Shown here: one piece after another, positions 1-5,506 of the stretch
Position numbering within the stretch: the stretch's first letter is position 1
Layout: the number at the start of each line of letters is the position of its first letter
DNA from: Opitutus sp. GAS368
GTDB lineage: Bacteria > Verrucomicrobiota > Verrucomicrobiia > Opitutales > UBA953
Length of the DNA stretch: 5,506 nt
Reading direction: 5' to 3'
Assembly: GCA_945906115.1 (NCBI GenBank)
Contig: CAMDQP010000073.1
Coordinates: 1-5,506 of the forward strand
Translations under genes and position numbers: made by a program
Notes under the pieces: generated by a model
What the model was told of the DNA's origin: nothing
What the model saw: only the letters and a program-made list of their open reading frames with translations
Database searches by the model: none

Positions 1-26
1 TCGAGGCTTACCCCCTCGATAGCGTC

Positions 27-3000
27 ATGTCCGCCCAGCCACGCCGTGCCCTGACCGGCGTACCCGCGCACGCTTGGGCGGCCTGCGCCTGCTCGGAAGG
101 CGCCGAGCGCCGCGTGATCGTCTTCCTGGCTTCTAATCTCGGCGCGGCCGAGACCTTCGCCGAAGAGACCGCGCAACTCCTGACGTTACTCAACGCCGCC
201 CAGCCGGTCGCCCGGACACTGACCGAAGCCGATGCCGCCGTGCCAGCCTTCGAGGCCGACTGCGATCTCCTCGGCGTCCTCTCGCTCCTGCGCCACGGAC
301 ACCACGACGCGAAACGGCCGCTGCTCATCGCCTGCACGCCTGGATCACTCACCCGCCGCTCGCCCGCCCCCGAAGCCACGGCCAAGGCTGAGATCGTCGT
401 CCGCAAAGGCGAGAAGCTCGCCCTGCGCGACTTCGCCCAGCGCCTCGCCGAAGATTTCGGCTACGCCCACGAAGCCCTCTGCGAACAGCCGGGCGAATAC
501 GCGCTCCGCGGCGGCATCCTCGACGTCTATCCGCTGAACGCGCAGATGCCCGTGCGCATCGACCTCTTTGGCGACACGGTCGAATCCCTCCGGCCCTTCG
601 ATCCCGCGACCCAACGCAGCGAAGGTGAAATCGACGGACTCGTCATCTGCGCCCCGCGCGATGATTCCGGCTCCTCTCCCGAGGCGCCGTTCTTCCGCCA
701 CCTGCCGCCCGATGCGCTCATCGTCTCGGTCGAACGTTGTCACGAAGACGTGCTTTGCGCCGAGTTGGCTTCAGCTAAGGTCGACGAACTCGTCCTCGAG
801 GAGACCGATGACGCTCCGCTCGGCTACGTGGCGCACGCGCTCGAATCCACGCCCGCCGAATCCCTGCTCATCGGCTCCGCCACCGATAGCGCCGAGACGC
901 GACCCGCCCTGCTCCGCGCCGCCGCCTCACTGGCAAAGGACGGGCGCCCATGCCTAATCACGGGTGACACCGACGGCTCCGTCGACCGCCTTAACGCCGA
1001 CGTCGCTGGCGCCAAAATCCATGGCTTTGCGCCACGCGTCATCCACGGCCGTTTCGGCTGGGGCGTGATTATTGCGCCCGGCAAGCTGCCCGGACTCCTC
1101 AAGGACGGCCTGCTTGTACTTACCGAGCGCGAGCTCTTCGGCCGACGCAAGCGCCCACTTGCCGTCCTCCCTCGACGCCGGACCGCCATCCGCGCCGCCG
1201 TCGGGCGCGCACTCGACTTCGGTGAACTCGCCGATGGCGACGCTCTCGTACATGTGACGCAAGGCGTCTGCCTCTTTCGCGGCATCAAAGCCCACGAGCA
1301 TAACGGACGCACCGAGGATTTCGTCGGACTAGAATTCGCAGAGAAGTCGATGCTCCACCTCCCCGTGCGGGAGTCGCATCTCCTCACGCGCTATATCGGT
1401 ATCGGCCGCGCCCACCCGAAGCTCTCCAAGCTCGGTGGGCGTGGCTGGGAGAAATCACGCAAGGCCGCGGAGAAAGCGACCGCCGACCTCGCGGCGCAGT
1501 TGCTGGCGATGCAGGCTACCCGCTCGACCCAGCCCGGTATCGCGCACCCCAAGGATGCGGACAACGCCTGGATGGGCGAGTTTGAGCGTTCTTTCCCGCA
1601 CCGCGAGACGCCCGACCAAACGCGCGCGATCATCGACGTGAAAGCCGACATGGAACGGCCCGCGCCGATGGACCGACTCATCAGCGGCGATGTCGGCTTC
1701 GGCAAGACCGAGGTCGCCCTGCGTGCGGCCTTCAAATGCGTGCTCGGCGGACGCCAAGTCGCAATCCTCGCACCCACGACCGTCCTTGCACAGCAGCACT
1801 TCGAAAGCTTCAAAGACCGCCTCTCCCGCTGGCCGGTCTCCGTTGAACTCCTCAGCAGCTACCGCACCGCCAAGCAGAAGGCCGACGTCCGGGCGCGGGC
1901 TGCGGCCGGCACGGTCGACATCGTCGTCGGCACGCACGCCCTGCTCTCCGACGGCACGAGCTTCGGCAAACTTGGCCTCGTCATCATTGACGAAGAACAC
2001 CGCTTCGGCGTGCGTCACAAGGAGCGACTCAAGCAGATGCGCACCGAGGTCGACGTCCTCGCCATGAGCGCCACGCCCATCCCGCGCACGCTCTACCTCG
2101 CGCTCGTCGGTGCGCGCGACCTCAGCGTCATCGAGACCCCGCCGCGCGAGCGCTTGCCCATCCGCACCATCGTGCGCAGCTACGACGAGAAGCTCGTGCG
2201 CGATGCCGTGAAGGCCGAGCTGACCCGGGGCGGCCAGGTCTTCTACCTGCACAATCGCGTCGAGACCATCCAGGCCGTCGCCGAACGCCTCGCTGCGTTG
2301 CTCCCCAAGGCGCGCATCATCGTCGGGCATGGCCAGATGCCCGCCGGCCAGCTCGAAGAAGTCATGTCGGCGTTTGTCGCCGGCGAGTACGACATGCTCG
2401 TGTGTACAACCATCATCGAGACCGGCCTCGACATCCCGAACTGCAACACCCTGATCATCGAGGGTGCCGATCGCTTCGGCCTCGCGCAGCTCTACCAGCT
2501 GCGTGGTCGCGTCGGCCGCTTCAATCGCCAGGCCTACGCCTACCTCTTCCTGCATCGCCACGCCGCGCTCGTCGGCACGGCGCATCGCCGCCTATCCGCC
2601 ATCCGGCAACATAACCAGCTCGGCGCCGGTTTCCGGATCGCCATGCGCGACCTCGAGCTGCGGGGCGCCGGCAACATCCTTGGCGCGGCGCAGAGCGGCC
2701 ACGTCGCCTCCGTCGGCTTCGACCTCTACTGCCAACTCCTGCGCCGCAGCGTAGCCAAGCTCCGCGGAGACAAAGGCGCCGTCATCGACCGGTGCGAAGT
2801 GCAGCTGGACTTCATCGATCATACCCAGGCCGCGCTGGGCACCGAACAGACGAACAGCAGCGACGGCGAAGTCCCCTTGTTGACCGCCACCCTGCCCTCC
2901 GACTGGATTCCGGAGACCCGCCTGCGCATCGAGGCCTTCCGTCGCATCGCCCTCGCGCTGGATGCAGCCGAAATCACGGAGCTCAGGGCCTCGCTCAAGG

Positions 3001-3260
3001 ACCGCTACGGCAAACTCCCGCCCGAAGCGGAGGCCCTGCTCAGCCTCGCGGAGATCCGTTGCCTGGCGGAGGAGAAAAGTGTCGTATCGGTGACGACCGA
3101 CGGGGCCGTCATCCGCTGCTTGTCCGCCGCCGCCGGCCCTGTGCCCGAGCCTATTCTCGTCGGTAACCGGTTTCCCCGCTTGACCGTGCGAGACCCCCTG
3201 CGGAAACTGAAGGAAATCCGAGGCTTCCTCTCAAGACTGCCCGCTCCTTCCGACCGATGA
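27..3260 (+). CDS. mfd: Transcription-repair coupling factor Mfd (TRCF), ATP-dependent DNA translocase
   Basis: Mfd recognises RNA polymerase stalled at a DNA lesion, pushes it off using an ATP-driven dsDNA translocase and recruits UvrA to start nucleotide excision repair; it acts in the cytoplasm. The 1077-residue product (E. coli: 1148) shows the full domain order. The UvrB-like, UvrA-binding module is at about 1-235, with EYALRGGILDVYP at 157-169; R161, R177 and F181 align with the E. coli UvrA-contact residues R165, R181 and F185. A poorly conserved D3 region follows, then the RNA-polymerase-interacting domain at about 405-490. The RecG-like SF2 motor has ETPDQ 527-531, Walker A GDVGFGKTE 554-562, APTTVLAQQH 582-591, DEEH 655-658, SATPIPRT 681-688, TTIIETGLDIP 794-804 and QLRGRVGR 824-831. 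The translocation (TRG) region LGAGF...LRGAGN lies at 865-883 and the C-terminal D7 domain begins near 956. No clear Shine-Dalgarno precedes the ATG, and the frame stays open to the window edge, so the true start may lie upstream. The gene overlaps the next one by 4 bp. Confidence 0.97.
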   Translation: MSAQPRRALTGVPAHAWAACACSEGAERRVIVFLASNLGAAETFAEETAQLLTLLNAAQPVARTLTEADAAVPAFEADCDLLGVLSLLRHGHHDAKRPLLIACTPGSLTRRSPAPEATAKAEIVVRKGEKLALRDFAQRLAEDFGYAHEALCEQPGEYALRGGILDVYPLNAQMPVRIDLFGDTVESLRPFDPATQRSEGEIDGLVICAPRDDSGSSPEAPFFRHLPPDALIVSVERCHEDVLCAELASAKVDELVLEETDDAPLGYVAHALESTPAESLLIGSATDSAETRPALLRAAASLAKDGRPCLITGDTDGSVDRLNADVAGAKIHGFAPRVIHGRFGWGVIIAPGKLPGLLKDGLLVLTERELFGRRKRPLAVLPRRRTAIRAAVGRALDFGELADGDALVHVTQGVCLFRGIKAHEHNGRTEDFVGLEFAEKSMLHLPVRESHLLTRYIGIGRAHPKLSKLGGRGWEKSRKAAEKATADLAAQLLAMQATRSTQPGIAHPKDADNAWMGEFERSFPHRETPDQTRAIIDVKADMERPAPMDRLISGDVGFGKTEVALRAAFKCVLGGRQVAILAPTTVLAQQHFESFKDRLSRWPVSVELLSSYRTAKQKADVRARAAAGTVDIVVGTHALLSDGTSFGKLGLVIIDEEHRFGVRHKERLKQMRTEVDVLAMSATPIPRTLYLALVGARDLSVIETPPRERLPIRTIVRSYDEKLVRDAVKAELTRGGQVFYLHNRVETIQAVAERLAALLPKARIIVGHGQMPAGQLEEVMSAFVAGEYDMLVCTTIIETGLDIPNCNTLIIEGADRFGLAQLYQLRGRVGRFNRQAYAYLFLHRHAALVGTAHRRLSAIRQHNQLGAGFRIAMRDLELRGAGNILGAAQSGHVASVGFDLYCQLLRRSVAKLRGDKGAVIDRCEVQLDFIDHTQAALGTEQTNSSDGEVPLLTATLPSDWIPETRLRIEAFRRIALALDAAEITELRASLKDRYGKLPPEAEALLSLAEIRCLAEEKSVVSVTTDGAVIRCLSAAAGPVPEPILVGNRFPRLTVRDPLRKLKEIRGFLSRLPAPSDR
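3257..3260 (+). promoter_or_regulatory. ATGA stop-start overlap coupling mfd to the SurA-like gene
   Basis: The ATG of the downstream gene shares bases with the TGA stop of mfd. Such 4-bp overlaps usually mean that terminating ribosomes re-initiate on the next cistron. The 20 bases before it are pyrimidine-rich and carry no Shine-Dalgarno-like purine run, which fits re-initiation rather than independent loading. Coupling itself is inferred. Confidence 0.7.
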
Positions 3261-4306
3261 AATCCTTCCTATTCTTTAGTCTACTCGTCCTGACCGCGAC
3301 CGCCGCATCCGCCCAGCAGGGGCCCGCGTTGCAAGTCGACCGCATCGTCGCGACCGCCGACGGCACCGGCATCACCCTTTCCGAAATCCGCCGCCAAATC
3401 GATCCTAGCATGGGCCAGCTTCGCGCCGGTGCCAAGACCGACGCCGAGTTCGCCAAGGCCGTCGCCAAAGCCGAGGACGAAGTGCTCAACACCATCGCCG
3501 ACCGCCTGCTCGTCATCGCTGAATTCCGAGCCAGCACTTCGGGTCTGCCCGCCTCCTTCATCGACGCAGACATTGAGGAGACCATCCGCCGCGACTTCAA
3601 TGGCGACCGCAACCGATTCGTGGCCTCGCTCCGTGCCGCCGGCACGACGCCCCTCGCCCACCGCAAGCGCATCGAAGACCGCATCATCTTCGATTATATG
3701 GTCAGCCAGATCCGCCGCGACGCTTGGGACGTGAACCCCGGAAAAATTCTGGAGTACTACGAGAAGAATAAGTCCGACTTCGTCCGTAAGGAACAGGCCA
3801 AGTTGAGCCAGATCACGATCACCCAAGGGGCCGCCGAGAAACCCGAGGAGACCGCCGCCAGGGCCTCCGCTTTCGCTGACGCGCTCCGCCACCCTGAGAA
3901 GATTGCCGCCACGCTCGAACGCTTTAAGGTCACTGGAAAGCCCATCACTGGCACGCCCACCTTCGCCGATGTCGCCATCCGGGTGAGCACCGACGATTAC
4001 GCCAGCAAAGGCGGCGATGCCGGCTGGCGTGACCTCGATGACCTCAACGAGGTTGTCACGGCCAAGCTCAGGGCAATGAAGGTCGGCGAGGTTTCCGATC
4101 CCTTGAAGTTCGACGTCGGATCCACTCCCATCTACGTCATCGTCAGCCAGGAAGCGACCCGCCCCAAGGGCTTCGCCGACGTGAATGAGCCGGAAGTGAT
4201 GGTGACAATCGAAAATAAGGTGCGGCAGATCAATATGAACATCGCCATCAAGCGCTGGCTCGATGACCTCCGCACGAAGCACCACGTCCAAGTCCAGCCC
4301 CAATGA
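3257..4306 (+). CDS. Secreted SurA-type periplasmic chaperone with a parvulin-like (PpiC) domain
   Basis: This is a 349-residue exported protein resembling SurA, the periplasmic chaperone that escorts outer-membrane proteins. A Sec signal peptide is clear: K2, a hydrophobic stretch at about 4-17 and a likely cleavage after ASA (17-19). Residues about 25-170 match the helical SurA N-terminal chaperone domain, beginning VDRIVATADGTGITLSEIRR, a pattern equivalent to the start of mature E. coli SurA. Residues about 178-300 form one parvulin-like domain marked by SKGGDAGW (250-257) and VGEVSDPLKF. A closing helix at about 311-340 probably folds back on the N-domain as in SurA. Unlike E. coli SurA (428 aa, two parvulin domains) there is only one parvulin unit. 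Both usual active-site histidines are missing: Q185 stands where HIL-type motifs carry His, and the segment at 286-296 lacks the G-[YF]-H-I-I motif. Chaperone rather than isomerase activity is therefore inferred. The start overlaps the mfd stop, which indicates translational coupling. PrsA/PpiC-like is the alternative label. Confidence 0.85.
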   Translation: MKSFLFFSLLVLTATAASAQQGPALQVDRIVATADGTGITLSEIRRQIDPSMGQLRAGAKTDAEFAKAVAKAEDEVLNTIADRLLVIAEFRASTSGLPASFIDADIEETIRRDFNGDRNRFVASLRAAGTTPLAHRKRIEDRIIFDYMVSQIRRDAWDVNPGKILEYYEKNKSDFVRKEQAKLSQITITQGAAEKPEETAARASAFADALRHPEKIAATLERFKVTGKPITGTPTFADVAIRVSTDDYASKGGDAGWRDLDDLNEVVTAKLRAMKVGEVSDPLKFDVGSTPIYVIVSQEATRPKGFADVNEPEVMVTIENKVRQINMNIAIKRWLDDLRTKHHVQVQPQ

Positions 4307-4307
4307 G

Positions 4308-5506
4308 ATGAGCGCCTCTCAAGGCGCCCCAGCGGCCGGAACGAAAATAGCTAAAGTTTTTTCCTGCCACGCGTTCCCGCACCGGTGCGCTGGCGTCCTA
4401 CTTCATCCAACGGCCTTACCCGGAGCCGGTCCCGTAGGTTCGCTCGGCGCCGAGGCCCGACGCTTCGTCGATATCATCGCCGCGGCCGGGTTCTCTTGGT
4501 GGCAGGTCTGCCCGCTCGGCCCGACCGGCTATGGCGACTCACCCTACCAAGCGCTCTCCGTCTTCGCCGGCAACCCCTACCTCCTCGACCTAACCGACCT
4601 CGGTGCACGCAAACTGCTCACGGCCGAGGAAATCTCTTCACTCCAGCGCGGCAGCGATGGGCGGACCGACTACGGTCGTCTCTGGAACCACCTGCGCCCG
4701 ACGCTCCAGCTCGCCGCCCGACGCGGCGCCGCGATCCTGAAGCAAAACGCCGCCTTCGGTCGCTTCCGAGAAAAGCACGCTGGCTGGCTGGATGCCTGGT
4801 GCCGATTCTCCGCCTTACGCGAAGCAAACGGCTTCACCGCGCCGGATAAATGGACAATCGACGAAGCCCCTGAAGGCTTGGTCGCGGAAGCCGAGGTCCT
4901 CCAGTTCCTTTTCGCCGAGCAGTGGCGCTCCCTTCGCGAATACGCGCACAGCAAGGGCGTCCGCTTCTTCGGCGACGAACCCATCTATGTCTCAGCCGAC
5001 GGCTGCGACGCCAAGACGCGTCCCGAGCTTTTCCAACTCGACCAAGCCGGCCGCCCGCTCGCCGTCGCCGGCGTGCCGCCCGACTACTTCGCCGCGGACG
5101 GCCAACTGTGGGGCAATCCACTTTACGCCTGGGAGCGTCATGCCACCGATGGCTTTGCTTGGTGGAAGGCGCGCGTACATCACGACCTCGAACTCTTCGA
5201 TGCGATTCGCATCGACCACTTCCGCGGCATCCATGATTTCTGGAGCGTGCCCGCTGGGGCGCCCAATGCCCGCGAGGGCCAGTGGTTCGACGGCCCAGGG
5301 CTCGCCTTCACTAGCGCGCTCGCCGGCCTGCCGCTCGTCGCCGAAGACCTTGGCCTACTCTCGCCTGGCGTCGACGTGCTCCGCAAGGCCTCGGGCCTGC
5401 CCGGCATGTCGGTGCTGCAGTTCGGCTTCGGCGGGCCGCCCGAGGGCAATCCCCACTTCCCGACGAATATCACCGCCGACCGCGTCGTCTACACCGGCAC
5501 GCACGA
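4308..5506 (+). CDS. malQ: 4-alpha-glucanotransferase (amylomaltase, GH77), 3' end beyond the window
   Basis: MalQ transfers alpha-1,4-glucan segments between maltodextrins in the cytoplasm, releasing glucose, and serves maltose/glycogen metabolism. The visible 399 codons are uninterrupted and match the short, single-domain Thermus-type amylomaltase (about 500 aa), not the long E. coli type. Motifs in order: GVLLHPTALPG from 29, PLGPTGYGDSPYQ 69-81, GDEPIYV 222-228, GVPPDYF 255-261, RIDHFRG 301-307, AEDLG 345-349, YTGTH 395-399. All seven GH77 invariant residues can be placed against T. aquaticus amylomaltase: Y80 (Y59), D223 (D213), R301 (R291), nucleophile D303 (D293), acid/base E346 (E340), H399 (H394), and D400 (D395), whose codon is cut after two bases. 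ATG 4308 is the only ATG/GTG/TTG in frame before the first conserved motif and lies one base after the previous stop. It adds an N-terminal extension of about 21 residues compared with Thermus. The reading frame is open at the right edge, so the gene is partial here. Confidence 0.95.
   Translation, partial: MSASQGAPAAGTKIAKVFSCHAFPHRCAGVLLHPTALPGAGPVGSLGAEARRFVDIIAAAGFSWWQVCPLGPTGYGDSPYQALSVFAGNPYLLDLTDLGARKLLTAEEISSLQRGSDGRTDYGRLWNHLRPTLQLAARRGAAILKQNAAFGRFREKHAGWLDAWCRFSALREANGFTAPDKWTIDEAPEGLVAEAEVLQFLFAEQWRSLREYAHSKGVRFFGDEPIYVSADGCDAKTRPELFQLDQAGRPLAVAGVPPDYFAADGQLWGNPLYAWERHATDGFAWWKARVHHDLELFDAIRIDHFRGIHDFWSVPAGAPNAREGQWFDGPGLAFTSALAGLPLVAEDLGLLSPGVDVLRKASGLPGMSVLQFGFGGPPEGNPHFPTNITADRVVYTGTH
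4312..4327 (+). other. Small GC-rich hairpin at the start of malQ
   Basis: A perfect 6-bp stem GCGCCT/AGGCGC encloses the loop CTCA, a few bases after the SurA-like gene stop and just inside malQ. A run of six T lies at 4357-4362, about 30 bases downstream, too far for a classical intrinsic terminator. It could modestly affect translation initiation of malQ or mark a processing point, or be chance in GC-rich DNA. No function is shown by the sequence. Confidence 0.3.

Noticed and set aside
1455..2585. Long open frame on the minus strand (376 codons) opposite the mfd motor region
   Set aside because: It lies wholly inside mfd, has acidic, low-complexity composition with no recognisable motif, and long antisense frames are expected opposite GC-rich genes with strong third-position bias.
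3281..4303. Minus-strand open frame (340 codons) covering almost all of the SurA-like gene
   Set aside because: Its near-exact coincidence with the forward gene marks it as a codon-bias mirror. The forward frame has a signal peptide and SurA motifs; the reverse has none.
4312..4362. Intrinsic terminator (hairpin plus T run) between the SurA-like gene and malQ
   Set aside because: The T run is about 30 bases from the stem, and both elements lie inside the only plausible malQ reading frame, so a functional terminator is not supported.
4341..4363. Sigma-70-type promoter in the A/T-rich patch
   Set aside because: No pair of -35 and -10 hexamers with proper spacing could be identified; A/T richness alone is too weak, so it is kept only as part of a finding.
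4380..4450. Possible frameshift at the 5' end of malQ
   Set aside because: Codon-by-codon reading shows that AGVLLHPTALPG, GSLGAEARRF and all later motifs share a single frame with ATG 4308; no frameshift is needed.
4385..4849. Plus-strand frame starting at GTG 4385, very rich in Arg and Pro
   Set aside because: It is the shifted frame of malQ. The GH77 motifs read continuously in the other frame from 4308, and the Arg/Pro-rich product is typical of an out-of-frame GC-rich translation.

Overview
The window is a high-GC bacterial chromosomal segment with three genes packed head to tail on the + strand and almost no intergenic space. In order they are mfd (transcription-repair coupling factor; complete or missing only a few N-terminal codons), a gene for a secreted SurA-type periplasmic chaperone with a parvulin-like domain, and malQ (GH77 4-alpha-glucanotransferase), which runs off the right edge. 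Codon third positions are overwhelmingly G or C in all three, so they look native to one genome; I see no mobile element, RNA gene, CRISPR array or sign of recent transfer.

The secreted SurA-like protein with a classical signal peptide points to a didermic (Gram-negative) bacterium. The style of the Mfd, the single-domain short-type MalQ and the absence of clear Shine-Dalgarno motifs would fit Verrucomicrobiota, perhaps an Opitutales-like lineage. That is an impression from remembered family sequences, not a database result.

Layout: 1-26 is open in the mfd frame, so mfd could begin upstream of the window. 27-3260 is mfd. 3257-4306 is the SurA-like gene, whose ATG overlaps the mfd stop (ATGA). 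4308-5506 is malQ, whose only usable in-frame start lies one base after the preceding stop; the window ends inside the codon for a conserved catalytic Asp. These junctions indicate a translationally coupled operon. No convincing promoter or terminator is visible; a small GC-rich hairpin sits at the start of malQ.

The three products act in unrelated processes (strand-specific DNA repair, envelope protein folding, cytoplasmic glucan metabolism), so the operon is probably a matter of shared expression rather than one pathway. The points most worth a second look are the diverged RNA-polymerase-binding motif and compact N-terminal region of Mfd, the loss of both parvulin active-site histidines in the SurA-like protein, and the odd low-GC N-terminal extension of MalQ. 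I did not find a convincing new biological system here.
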